From assembly GCF_005222755.1 (NCBI RefSeq), contig NZ_STGD01000006.1, forward strand, positions 221,167-285,166: a stretch of 64,000 bases of DNA, written 5' to 3'. Every line of letters starts with the position of its first letter. Position 1 is the stretch's first letter. The notes under the pieces are model-generated. The model saw only the letters and a list, made by a program, of their open reading frames with translations, was not told the origin of the DNA and made no database searches. Below are positions 51,303 to 59,131 of the stretch, piece after piece. The DNA is from Roseomonas sp. HF4 (GTDB lineage Bacteria > Pseudomonadota > Alphaproteobacteria > Acetobacterales > Acetobacteraceae). The position numbers and the translations under genes were made by a program.

Positions 51303-52325
51303 ATGGCGGCCGTCATCGAAACGGATGTCGCGATCGTGGGCGCGGGGCCGGTCGGCCTGTTCGCGGTGTTCGAATGCGGCATGCTGCGCATGAAATCGGT
51401 CGTGATCGACGCGCTCGACGCGATCGGCGGGCAATGCAGCGCGCTCTATCCCGAGAAGCCGATCTTCGACATCCCGGCGCATCCGCAGATCGACGCGCAG
51501 GACCTGATCGCGGCGCTCGAGAAGCAGGCGGCGCCCTTCACGCCGATCCACCTGCTCGGGCGCCGGGTGGAGCGGCTCGCGCGGGATGCGGACGGGACGC
51601 TCGTGCTCGGCACCTCGGCCGGTGACACGGTGCGCTGCAAGGCCGTGATCATCGCCGCCGGCGCCGGCGCCTTCGGGCCGAACCGACCGCCACTCGACGG
51701 GCTCGCGGGATACGAGGCGTCCGGCGCCGTGCGCTACCTGGTCACGCGGCGGGAGGATTTCCGCGGCAAGCGCGTGGTGATCGCGGGCGGCGGCGACAGC
51801 GCGGTGGACTGGGCGCTGAGCCTCAAGCAGGTGGCGGCGAAGGTGACGGTGGTGCATCGCCGGCCGAAATTCCGCGCCGCCCCCGAGACCGCCGCGCAAC
51901 TCGACGCCGCCGCGGCGCGGGGCGAGGTGGAGATGGCGATCCCGTACCAGCTGCACGGGCTGAAGGGCGACGGGTCGAAGCTGGAGGCCGTGGTGGTCGC
52001 GACGCTGAAGGGCGAGGAGCGCGACATCCCGGCGGATGTCCTGCTGCCCTTCTACGGGCTGTCGATGGAGCTTGGCCCGATCGCGGAATGGGGCCTCGGG
52101 CTCGAGAAGCACCACATCGCGGTGGAGCCCGCCACCTGCGCCACGAACATCGACGGCGTCTACGCCATCGGCGACATCGCGACCTATCCGGGCAAGCTGA
52201 AGCTGATCCTGCAGGGCTTCAGCGAGGCGGCGATGGCGGCGCATGCGATTCATCCCCGGGTGTTCCCGGGGGAGGCGCTGCATTTCGAGTATTCGACGTC
52301 GAAGGGCGTGCCGGCCGGGGCCTAG
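51303..52325 (+). CDS. Thioredoxin-reductase-like ferredoxin/flavodoxin-NADP+ reductase
   Basis: A 340-residue flavoprotein of the YumC/TrxR-like FNR class. FAD motif IVGAGPVGLFAVFECGM, GGQCSALYPEKPIFDIPAHP (no CxxC redox pair, unlike thioredoxin reductase), NADPH motif VVIAGGGDSAVDWALSLKQV with VVHRRPKFRAAP, and the C-terminal DGVYAIGDIATYPGKLKLIL. It passes electrons between NADPH and ferredoxin or flavodoxin. ATG 51303 follows GGGGAG. It ends at 52325 and family A copy A6 begins on the next base. Confidence 0.92.
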   Translation: MAAVIETDVAIVGAGPVGLFAVFECGMLRMKSVVIDALDAIGGQCSALYPEKPIFDIPAHPQIDAQDLIAALEKQAAPFTPIHLLGRRVERLARDADGTLVLGTSAGDTVRCKAVIIAAGAGAFGPNRPPLDGLAGYEASGAVRYLVTRREDFRGKRVVIAGGGDSAVDWALSLKQVAAKVTVVHRRPKFRAAPETAAQLDAAAARGEVEMAIPYQLHGLKGDGSKLEAVVVATLKGEERDIPADVLLPFYGLSMELGPIAEWGLGLEKHHIAVEPATCATNIDGVYAIGDIATYPGKLKLILQGFSEAAMAAHAIHPRVFPGEALHFEYSTSKGVPAGA

Positions 52326-52453
52326 GGGAAGGTCGGGGGAGGAGAACCTCCCCCGAGCCCCCTCCCTTCCTTGGAACCTGGCGCCGGTCCGGGGACGTGG
52401 GGTGCCAGGTGACAAAGAAGGTTGGGGGCTCAGGGGAAGTTCCCTTCCCTCCG
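52326..52453. repeat. Family A palindromic intergenic repeat, copy A6 (near-complete)
   Basis: Hairpin GGGGGAGGAGAACCTCCCCC, CTTCCTTGGAACCTGGCGCC, GGTGCCAGGTGACAAAGAAG, then GGGGAAGTTCCCTTCCC. The gap between the two convergent stop codons (52326-52458) consists almost entirely of this element. Confidence 0.85.
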
Positions 52454-52458
52454 CCGTC

Positions 52459-53367
52459 CTATTCGACCGCCGCGGCCGTCTTCGCCGTGACCGGCACCTT
52501 CAGGTAGCGCACGCCGTTGCTCTCCGCCGGCGGGAAGCGTCCTGCGCGGATGTTCACCTGGATCGAGGGCAGCAGCAGCAGCGGCGCCGCCAGCGTCGCG
52601 TCGCGCGCGGTGCGGAAGGCCACGAATTCCTCCTCCGTCACGCCGTCCTTCACATGCGGGTTGTGTGCGCGCTGCTCGGCGACCGTCGATTGCCACGCGA
52701 ATTCGTTGCGCCCCGGCGCCTTGTAGTCGTGGCAGATCCAGAGCCGGGTTTCCGGCGGCAGGGCGAGCAGGCGCTTCATGGAACGGAACAGCGTGCGCGC
52801 GTCCCCGCCCGGGAAGTCCGCGCGGGCGCTGCCGTAGTCGTGCATGAACAGCGTGTCGCCCACGAAGACGTCCGATGGCCCTTCCTCGTTGCGCGGCGGC
52901 GCCACGCGGTAGGAGATGCAGGCGGGGGTATGGCCGGGGGTGTGGATCACCTCGACGTCGAGGGCGCCGAGCCGGAAGTGCTCGCCGTCGCGGAACAGGC
53001 AGTCGAAGTCGCCGCCGTCGGGCTTCACGTCGTCGGCCGCGAAGACGGGTCGGAAGATCGCCTGCACGTCGCGGATGTGTTCGCCGATGCCGATGGGCGC
53101 GCCAGTCCGCGCCTTGATGTAGGGCGCGGCGGTCAGGTGGTCGGCATGGGCGTGGGTTTCGAGCACCCAGTCGATCGTCAGGCCTTCCTCGGCCGCGGCG
53201 GCCAGGATGCGGTCGGCGAAGGCGACATCGGCGCTGCCCGAGCGGTTGTCCCAGTCGAGCACGGGGTCGATCACCGCGCCGCGCTTCGTCGCGGGGTCCC
53301 ACACCAGGTAGGAGACCGTGTTGGTCGGTTCGTCGAAGAAGGCGCGGATCGTCGCATGTCCCGTCAT
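52459..53367 (-). CDS. MBL-fold metallohydrolase, persulfide dioxygenase (ETHE1/Blh)-like
   Basis: A 302-residue metallo-beta-lactamase-fold protein. THAHADHLTAAPY is HxHxDH, HTPGHTPACISYRV gives the next His, VGDTLFMHDYGSARADFPGG the bridging Asp, and RLWICHDYKAPGRNEFAW the last His. The ADFPGG and CHDYKAPGRNE signatures resemble ETHE1-type sulfur dioxygenases rather than glyoxalase II. It would oxidise glutathione persulfide to sulfite in the cytoplasm. The window also has a rhodanese (3761), but the two are far apart. ATG 53367 is chosen over the upstream 53385. Confidence 0.9.
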   Translation of the reverse strand: MTGHATIRAFFDEPTNTVSYLVWDPATKRGAVIDPVLDWDNRSGSADVAFADRILAAAAEEGLTIDWVLETHAHADHLTAAPYIKARTGAPIGIGEHIRDVQAIFRPVFAADDVKPDGGDFDCLFRDGEHFRLGALDVEVIHTPGHTPACISYRVAPPRNEEGPSDVFVGDTLFMHDYGSARADFPGGDARTLFRSMKRLLALPPETRLWICHDYKAPGRNEFAWQSTVAEQRAHNPHVKDGVTEEEFVAFRTARDATLAAPLLLLPSIQVNIRAGRFPPAESNGVRYLKVPVTAKTAAAVE

Positions 53368-53439
53368 CGCAATGGTCCCTTCCACCCTGACCGCCCATGT
53401 GGTGCCGCGGCGGCGGCGGTGCAGCCCCTGCGGCGCGCC

Positions 53440-54081
53440 TCAGCGTCCTGCCGCATCCCAGTCCACGCCGGACAGCGCGGCGACCGTGCCTGCGATGCGC
53501 TCGACCAGGAGCGCGGCCTCGTCATCCAGCGCGTCACGCCGCATCCGGTCCCAGCCGCTGGCGCCGAGGGTGATCCCGAGCAGCGAGTCGCTGGATGCCG
53601 AATAGCGTGTCCGTTGCTCCGGCAGTCGCACCACCTGCACCGCCCAGCGCAGGCCCTGGCCGCGGCTGGCGGTGTCCATCCACAGCCGCATCGGCACCGG
53701 CGCGCGCGCGGCGATCATCAGGAACTCGGCGCGGCCCGCTGCGACCGGTGCCTCTCCGAACCGCGCCTGCAGCAGGGGGAACAGCGCCTTGCGCAGCGCC
53801 GCCGTGCCGGGCAGGTCGGCCACTCCCGCGAGCGGGCCGCCCGTCTGGCGCCGCGCGCAGGCCGCCATGAAGGTCACGCGGTCCTCGGCCGGCAATTCGA
53901 GCATGCCGAAGCGCGTCAGGAAGCCGAGGTCGCGCCGTGCGGGATCCGCGGCGAGTTCGGCCGCCACGCCGCGCACCGCGGCGCAGGGCGTGCGCGCAAG
54001 CTCCGCCAGGCCGTCATCGAGGTGGCGGCGCCATTCGGCCGCGACGACGCCGCGCAGGGCCTCGGGCACGGTAGCGGTCAC
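53440..54081 (-). CDS. Hypothetical protein, conserved-looking
   Basis: A 213-residue protein with no recognised domain. It is cytoplasmic by appearance: no signal peptide or membrane helix, helical N-terminus (ALRGVVAAEWRRHLDDGLAE), central LPAEDRVTFMAACARRQ and C-terminal RMRRDALDDEAALLVERIAG. GTG 54081 starts 10 bases after the SDR stop, with TGAGG upstream as a weak ribosome site. It is coupled in arrangement to the SDR gene on the minus strand. Coding is supported by codon usage resembling its neighbours, but function is unknown. Confidence 0.6.
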   Translation of the reverse strand: MTATVPEALRGVVAAEWRRHLDDGLAELARTPCAAVRGVAAELAADPARRDLGFLTRFGMLELPAEDRVTFMAACARRQTGGPLAGVADLPGTAALRKALFPLLQARFGEAPVAAGRAEFLMIAARAPVPMRLWMDTASRGQGLRWAVQVVRLPEQRTRYSASSDSLLGITLGASGWDRMRRDALDDEAALLVERIAGTVAALSGVDWDAAGR

Positions 54082-54091
54082 GGCGGCGGCC

Positions 54092-54760
54092 TCAGAAGCG
54101 TTCCATCCACGGCCGGACCTCGACCTCCCACGACCAGCAGGACCGGTGCTGGCCGATGAGATGCAGGCAGGTCTCGGCGATCGCGTCGGGGTCGAGCAGC
54201 GCGTCGTCCCCCGCATCCGGGCGGCGGGCGCCGCGGATGCCGCCATCGACCACGATGTGCGCGATATGGATGCCCTGCGGATGAAGTTCCCGCGCGAGGG
54301 ACTGCGCCAGGCCGCGCAGCGCGAACTTGCCCATGGCGAAAGGCGCTGATTGCGCGAAGCCCTTCACGCCGGCGCTGGCGCCGGTCAGCAGGATGGTGCC
54401 GACGCCGCGCGGCAGCATCCGCCGGGCGGCCTGCTGCGCCACGAGGAACGCACCGAAGGCGCAGACCTGCAGGGACTTCTGCACGTCGGCCGGCATGAGG
54501 TCCGTGACCGGCCCGCGGGTGCGGAAGGACGGGTTGTAGAGCACCACCTCGGCGTCGCCCTCGGCGTCGAACAGGGCGGCAACGTCGGCCTCGGATGCTG
54601 CGTCGCAGACGTGCGCAGCGGCGCCGGTCTCGGCCACCAGCGCATCGAGCTTGGCGACGTTGCGCGCGGCCAGGGCGACGGCGTAGCCCCGCCTCGCCAA
54701 CAGCCGCGCCAGCGAGGCCGAGAGTCCGTCTCCGGCGCCGATGATGAGGGCCTTGGGCAT
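54092..54760 (-). CDS. Short-chain dehydrogenase/reductase with an altered active site
   Basis: A 222-residue SDR. The cofactor motif is ALIIGAGDGLSASLARLLA. The usual YxxxK is here SAPFAMGKFALRG: Lys is present but Tyr is replaced by Phe, and the serine site is LLTGASAGVKGF. Similar SDRs exist, and whether they catalyse redox is unsettled. The protein is short at about 220 residues and ends in a Trp-rich tail (CWSWEVEVRPWMERF). Substrate unknown. Followed on the same strand by the 53440 hypothetical gene. Confidence 0.85.
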   Translation of the reverse strand: MPKALIIGAGDGLSASLARLLARRGYAVALAARNVAKLDALVAETGAAAHVCDAASEADVAALFDAEGDAEVVLYNPSFRTRGPVTDLMPADVQKSLQVCAFGAFLVAQQAARRMLPRGVGTILLTGASAGVKGFAQSAPFAMGKFALRGLAQSLARELHPQGIHIAHIVVDGGIRGARRPDAGDDALLDPDAIAETCLHLIGQHRSCWSWEVEVRPWMERF

Positions 54761-54785
54761 GGTCTCGCTCCCCGCTGTGCAGGCA

Positions 54786-55244
54786 TCAGCCGTTGACGTT
54801 GATGTGGACGTTGTAGCGACCCTTCTTCGCGCCGCCCTTGTTACGGATGAAGTTTGCCTGGACCTGGCCGTCCCGGCCGCCGGAGTACTTCGCCGATGGC
54901 CCCATCATGTGGATGCGCAGCGTCACCACGCTTCCCCGCTGCCGTGCCTCATGGAGCTGCTTCCACAGGTCGAAGGCGAGCGTCACCTCCGTGGTCTTCC
55001 AGCGCCCCGCGACCGTGAACTGATCGTCGTAGATGTAGTTGCTGCTGATGTTGCCGCCGCCGGTGATGCACCCCTCGACCTTGTCGCGCAGGTCCTCGGC
55101 GCGCTTGCGCAGCGCCGCGGCCGCCTCGCGGGCCTTGCGCTCGGCCTCGGCGAGCCGGTTCGCCTGCTGCTGCTCCGGCGTCAGCGGCGCGGCGGTCGAC
55201 TTCAGTGCCGATACGCCGCCGGCGTTTCCCCAGGCTCCGGACAT
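54786..55244 (-). CDS. Hypothetical protein with a coiled-coil and a beta-rich C-terminus
   Basis: A 152-residue protein of unrecognised family. After a Gly/Ala-rich start (MSGAWGNAGGVSALKS), residues 25-60 form a coiled coil (NRLAEAERKAREAAAALRKR); the rest is beta-like with Lys/Gly-rich end motifs, TLRIHMMGPSAKYSGGRDGQ and KGGAKKGRYNVHINVNG. No signal peptide. ATG 55244 follows GGAG by 7 bases. The upstream open frame is a shadow of the M20 gene. The basic, Gly-rich end could bind nucleic acid or phosphate, a guess only. Upstream of the SDR on the same strand. Confidence 0.6.
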   Translation of the reverse strand: MSGAWGNAGGVSALKSTAAPLTPEQQQANRLAEAERKAREAAAALRKRAEDLRDKVEGCITGGGNISSNYIYDDQFTVAGRWKTTEVTLAFDLWKQLHEARQRGSVVTLRIHMMGPSAKYSGGRDGQVQANFIRNKGGAKKGRYNVHINVNG

Positions 55245-55315
55245 CCCAGACTCCACGTCTTGCGCGATCACGGCATTGAGGCGCGGCTCCTCGCGCGGCG
55301 CAAGCGCCCGGTGGC

Positions 55316-56449
55316 CTATTGGTCGATCGTCTCGAGCAATTCGCAGAGCGTCGACCCGCGCGGTGCCAGATCCTGCCACAGGATATGCTCGAACGGCGCA
55401 TGCGCGCCCGCACCCGTGCAGCCGAGCCCGTCCAGCGTCGGCACGCCCATCGCCGCCGTGAAGTTGCCGTCCGAGCCGCCGCCGCGGTGCATCTTGGGCA
55501 GGTCGTAGCCGTGCCGAGCCGCGATGCCGCGCGCCGTCTCGTGCAGCGCCGTGATCTCCGGCGTCTCGACCATGGGCGGGCGGTTCATGCCGCCGGTGAC
55601 CTCGATGCGGATGCCCTCCGCCTCGCCGGCCATGCCGAGGATGAGGCGCTCGATGCGCTCGCCCTCCGCGATGCTGGTCACGCGGCAGTCGATCTCGCAG
55701 CCGGCCTCGGGCGGCACGACGTTCGGGCGCGTGCCGCCCCAGATCGGCGCGACGTTGGTGGTGGTGCCGCCGGCGAGGTCGGTCAGCGCGTGGATCTCGA
55801 GGATCTTCCGCGCCAGTGCCACCACGGCCGAACGCCCGTCCTGCCAGTTGCCGCCGGCATGGGCCGAGACGCCGTGGATGCGCATGACAAACCGGCCCAC
55901 CCCCTTGCGCGCGGTGACGCAGGCGCCGTGCGGCGCGCCGGCCGGCTCCGGGATCAGCACGGCGCGCGCGCCGGCGGCGGCGCGCTCGATGGGCGCGCGG
56001 GAGGTCGGGCTGCCCACTTCCTCGTCCGGCGTCAGCAGCAGGATGATCGGGCGCTTCGTGGCCACCTTCTGGCGCAGGATCTCCCGCACCGCATGGAAGG
56101 CGAGGAAGGAGCCCGCCTTCATGTCGTAGATGCCCGGGCCGTGCGCCTTCGCGCCGGCCACCTTCCAGGGCATGGAGGCGGCGAGCGTGCCGTGGTCCCA
56201 GACCGTGTCGAGATGGCCGGCGACGACGACGGGTGCGCCCTGCCCCGGCGTGCGGGCGACCAGCGTGTCGCCATAGCCGTCGCGGCCGGGCAGGCGCTCC
56301 AGCGCCGCGCCGACGGCACGGAGTTCCGCCTCGGCCCGGTCGAGCAGGCCGTTGACCGCGGCCCCGTCGGTGGTCGGCGTCTCGTGCTCGACCCAGCCGC
56401 GCAGTTCGGCAAGCAGGCGTTCGGAGGTGCCGATCTCGGTCGCGGGCAT
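55316..56449 (-). CDS. M20 family peptidase, carboxypeptidase G2/glutamate carboxypeptidase-like
   Basis: A 377-residue zinc metallohydrolase. Metal and catalytic motifs: AGHLDTVWDHG (first His and the catalytic Asp), AHGPGIYDMKAGSFLAFHAV (metal Asp), LTPDEEVGSPTSRAPIE (Glu pair), and the final His in PFEHILWQDL. The dimerisation domain is about residues 185-300 (VGRFVMRIHGVSAHAGG). Members remove C-terminal Glu or cleave similar amides. Divergent from the MaoC gene across 110 bases. It is the second M20 enzyme in the window, of a different subgroup from that at 40486. Confidence 0.9.
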   Translation of the reverse strand: MPATEIGTSERLLAELRGWVEHETPTTDGAAVNGLLDRAEAELRAVGAALERLPGRDGYGDTLVARTPGQGAPVVVAGHLDTVWDHGTLAASMPWKVAGAKAHGPGIYDMKAGSFLAFHAVREILRQKVATKRPIILLLTPDEEVGSPTSRAPIERAAAGARAVLIPEPAGAPHGACVTARKGVGRFVMRIHGVSAHAGGNWQDGRSAVVALARKILEIHALTDLAGGTTTNVAPIWGGTRPNVVPPEAGCEIDCRVTSIAEGERIERLILGMAGEAEGIRIEVTGGMNRPPMVETPEITALHETARGIAARHGYDLPKMHRGGGSDGNFTAAMGVPTLDGLGCTGAGAHAPFEHILWQDLAPRGSTLCELLETIDQ

Positions 56450-56559
56450 GGGGCGGGTCCTCGGGCTGGAAGGGCTTCGTTCTCGCCGCCGGCTTTTCGC
56501 TTGTCCATCCCGGCCGGCGCCGGTAACGACCCTGTTGCAGCGCAGCAGACGGGGCAGCC

Positions 56560-57006
56560 ATGCCGGAACTCTATTTCTTCGAGGACCTCTCGGTCGGCCT
56601 GACGGCCAAGTTCTCCAAGACCATCACGGAAGCCGACATCGTGCTGTTCGCGGCGGTCACCGGGGACACCAACCCGATGCACCTCGACGCGGAATACGCG
56701 GCGACGACCATTTTCAAGGAACGCATCGCGCACGGGATGCTGGCCGCCGGCCTCATCACCAAGGTGCTGGGCACGCAGCTGCCCGGCCCCGGCACGATCT
56801 ACATGTCGCAGTCGCTGAAGTTCCGCGCGCCGGTCAAGATCGGCGAGACGGTGACCGCGACGGTCGAGGTGATGGCGCTGCACCCCGAGAAGCACCGCGC
56901 CACGCTGCGCACCGTCTGCACGGTGAAGGGTGAGCCGGTGCTGGAGGGCGAGGCCTATGTCTCCGTCCCCGCGCGCGCCAGTCGTGCCGCGCAGGCGGCG
57001 GAATAG
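56560..57006 (+). CDS. MaoC-like (R)-specific enoyl-CoA hydratase
   Basis: A 148-residue hot-dog-fold hydratase of the PhaJ/MaoC type. The catalytic Asp and His lie in FAAVTGDTNPMHLDAEYA (hydratase 2 motif); IAHGMLAAGLITKVLG and PGTIYMSQSLKFRAPVKIGE match the family. It converts enoyl-CoA to (R)-3-hydroxyacyl-CoA, which can supply PHA precursors; phaR at the other end of the window fits this only loosely. Ends 3 bases before the LOG gene, so the two are co-translated. Confidence 0.9.
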   Translation: MPELYFFEDLSVGLTAKFSKTITEADIVLFAAVTGDTNPMHLDAEYAATTIFKERIAHGMLAAGLITKVLGTQLPGPGTIYMSQSLKFRAPVKIGETVTATVEVMALHPEKHRATLRTVCTVKGEPVLEGEAYVSVPARASRAAQAAE

Positions 57007-57009
57007 CGG

Positions 57010-57591
57010 ATGCGCCGCGTCTGCGTCTTCTGCGGCTCGGCCGCCGGCGTGCGGCCGGACTACGCGGCGGCGGCCAAGGCGCTCGGCCGCGCCATCGGCG
57101 CGCGCGGCATGGGGCTCGTGTTCGGCGGCGGCGCGGTCGGGCTTATGGGCATTGTCTCCCGCGCCGCGCAGGCAGCCGGCGCGCCGGTCACGGGCATCAT
57201 CCCGCACGGCCTCGTGATGCGGGAGGCCGGCAACGGCGAGCTGGACGACCTGCGCGTCGTGGCCTCGATGCACGAACGCAAGGCGATGATGGCCGAGATG
57301 GCTGACGGCTTCATCGTGCTGCCCGGCGGCTTCGGCACGCTGGAGGAAGCGGTCGAGGCGCTGACCTGGCTGCAGCTCGGCATCCACCGCAAGGGCGTCG
57401 CCTTCGTCGACACGCTCGGCTACTGGTCGCGGCAGATGGCGGCCTTCGACCACATGGTGGCAGAGGGCTTCCTGAAGCCCGCAATGCGCGACATGGCGCT
57501 GCTGGCGCCGGACGCCGAGGCGGCGCTCGATGCCCTGGCGCGGTTCGCGGCGCCCGAGGTGCCGCGCTGGCTGCTGCCGGGCGAGGCCTGA
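57010..57591 (+). CDS. LOG-family protein (TIGR00730), cytokinin riboside-phosphate phosphoribohydrolase-like
   Basis: A 193-residue Rossmann-like protein. The family motif PGGFGTLEEAVEALTW and MHERKAMMAEMADGFIVLP are intact, with VCVFCGSAAGVRPDYAAAAK at the start. LOG proteins hydrolyse nucleoside 5'-monophosphates, releasing the base; many bacterial members are generic nucleotide-phosphate hydrolases. It follows maoC by 3 bases. The convergent SDR ends 33 bases away. Confidence 0.93.
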   Translation: MRRVCVFCGSAAGVRPDYAAAAKALGRAIGARGMGLVFGGGAVGLMGIVSRAAQAAGAPVTGIIPHGLVMREAGNGELDDLRVVASMHERKAMMAEMADGFIVLPGGFGTLEEAVEALTWLQLGIHRKGVAFVDTLGYWSRQMAAFDHMVAEGFLKPAMRDMALLAPDAEAALDALARFAAPEVPRWLLPGEA

Positions 57592-57624
57592 CGGCCGAGG
57601 CCCGGCTTCAGCGCCGCAGCGCGG

Positions 57625-58383
57625 TCAGGGCGGCAGCCTGAGCGCGGAATCGAGCCGGAGCGTCGTGCCGTTCAGCAGCGGATTGGCGCAGATGGCCAGC
57701 ACCATCGCCGCGAATTCCTCGGGCCGCCCGAGCCGGGCCGGGAAGGGCGGCAGCGCCCGGATCGCGGCCTGCGCCGCCTCGGGCAGCCCGGCCAGCATCG
57801 GCGTCTCGAACAGGCCGGGGGCCAGGGTGACGACGCGGATCCCCGTTCGCGCCAACTCCCGCGCCGCCGGCAGCGTCAGCCCCATCACGCCCGCCTTGGA
57901 CGCGGCATAGGCGCATTGCCCGACCTGCCCGTCCTCGGCCGCGATGGAGGCGGTGTTGACGATGACGCCGCGCTCGCCCTCCGGCGCCGTCGCGTCCTCG
58001 GCCTGCATCCGCAGGGCAACAAGGCGCATGACGTTGAAGGTGCCGGTCAGGTTGACGCGGATCGTGCGCTCGAACAGCGCCAGGTCGTGCGCGCCGCCGC
58101 GACCGACCAGCCGCGCGGCGGGCGCGATGCCGGCGCAGTTCACGGCCACCCGCAGCTTCCCGAGGCCGGCGGCGGCGGCGATCGCGCCCTCGACATCGGT
58201 CTCGCTCGCCACGTCGCCGACCACCGGTGTCGCGCCGCAGCGGGCGGCGAGGGCGGCCAGCCCCTCGGCGTTCAGGTCAAGCGCCACGACGCGCGCGCCG
58301 GCCGCCGCCAGCGCCTCGGCCGTCGCGGCGCCGAGTCCCGAGCCCGCGCCGGTGACCAGCGCGACGGCGCCGGTCAGTTCCAT
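57625..58383 (-). CDS. SDR-family 3-hydroxyacyl-CoA dehydrogenase-like oxidoreductase
   Basis: A 252-residue SDR with intact motifs: VTGAGSGLGAATAEALAAA (cofactor), NCAGIAPAARLVG, NTASIAAEDG (Ser), and AYAASKAGVMGLTLP (Tyr and Lys). The Asp of VVALDLNAEG favours NAD(H). Wording is close to type 2 3-hydroxyacyl-CoA dehydrogenases (HSD10-like), which act in branched-chain fatty acid and isoleucine breakdown. Its C-terminus overlaps the TrmB gene by 10 bases on the same strand. Confidence 0.9.
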   Translation of the reverse strand: MELTGAVALVTGAGSGLGAATAEALAAAGARVVALDLNAEGLAALAARCGATPVVGDVASETDVEGAIAAAAGLGKLRVAVNCAGIAPAARLVGRGGAHDLALFERTIRVNLTGTFNVMRLVALRMQAEDATAPEGERGVIVNTASIAAEDGQVGQCAYAASKAGVMGLTLPAARELARTGIRVVTLAPGLFETPMLAGLPEAAQAAIRALPPFPARLGRPEEFAAMVLAICANPLLNGTTLRLDSALRLPP

Positions 58384-59117
58384 GGCGCGTCGGTCCGAAC
58401 GAAGGTCCAGTAGTGCGGCGTGCGGCCTTCGCGGATCGCCTTCGCCTCATAGCGCGTCGGGTGCCAGGCTTCGGGACGCGAGCCGATGGCATGGCCGGCC
58501 CGCGCGAAGAAAGGCTGCGCGGCGAAGCTCTCCTCGACCCAGGCCTGGTAGGTCGGGTCGTCGCTCGCGATCCGCCATTCCGCGCCGGGGCGCAGCACGC
58601 GCGCCACCAGCGGCAGCATGGCGGGGTTCACGAAGCGGCGCTTGGCGTGGCGCGCCTTGGGCCAGGGGTCGGGGAACATCAGGTAGAGCCGGCCGAGCAC
58701 CGCATCGGGCAGCAGTGCCACCAGGTGGCGCGCATCCTGGGGCCAGAGGCGCAGATGCGGGGGGGGCGGGGCGTTGGCCTCCGCACCCTCGGGCACGATC
58801 CGCGTCAGCAGGGAACAGAGGCCGTTCTCGAAGACCTCGGAGGCGATGAGCGCCACGGCGGGGTTGGCGGCGGCGAGCGCCAGCGCATGCTCGCCCCCGC
58901 CGAAGCCCACTTCCAGCCAGAGGTCTGCCGCATCGGGAAAGACCGCGCGCGGGTCGGCCGCTTCTGCCGCCGCAAGGCGGAAGCGCGGCAGGGCGAGCTC
59001 GAGCAGCCTTTCCTGCCGCGGCCGCAGCGGATGGCCGCGACGGCGGCCATAGAGCCGGTCGGGAATGCCCTCCGGCGTGAGGGAGGGCGCGCGGTGGGGC
59101 GACGCGCCGCGCCCCAT
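58374..59117 (-). CDS. trmB: tRNA (guanine-N7-)-methyltransferase TrmB
   Basis: A 247-residue methyltransferase that makes m7G46 in tRNA. LWLEVGFGGGEHALALAA is the SAM site; LYLMFPDPWPKARHAKRRFV and RPEAWHPTRYEAKAIREGRT are the TrmB signatures. ATG 59117 follows GGAGGG by about 5 bases. The gene begins 14 bases after the metK stop and overlaps the SDR by 10 bases; metK-trmB on one transcript links SAM synthesis to a SAM user. Confidence 0.95.
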   Translation of the reverse strand: MGRGASPHRAPSLTPEGIPDRLYGRRRGHPLRPRQERLLELALPRFRLAAAEAADPRAVFPDAADLWLEVGFGGGEHALALAAANPAVALIASEVFENGLCSLLTRIVPEGAEANAPPPPHLRLWPQDARHLVALLPDAVLGRLYLMFPDPWPKARHAKRRFVNPAMLPLVARVLRPGAEWRIASDDPTYQAWVEESFAAQPFFARAGHAIGSRPEAWHPTRYEAKAIREGRTPHYWTFVRTDAPWN

Positions 59118-59131
59118 CTCGCCCTCCGGGC

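Noticed and set aside
57010..57591. Lysine decarboxylase assignment for the PGGxGT protein
   Set aside because: The old lysine decarboxylase label for this family is a misannotation; motif PGGFGTLEE and length fit LOG phosphoribohydrolases.
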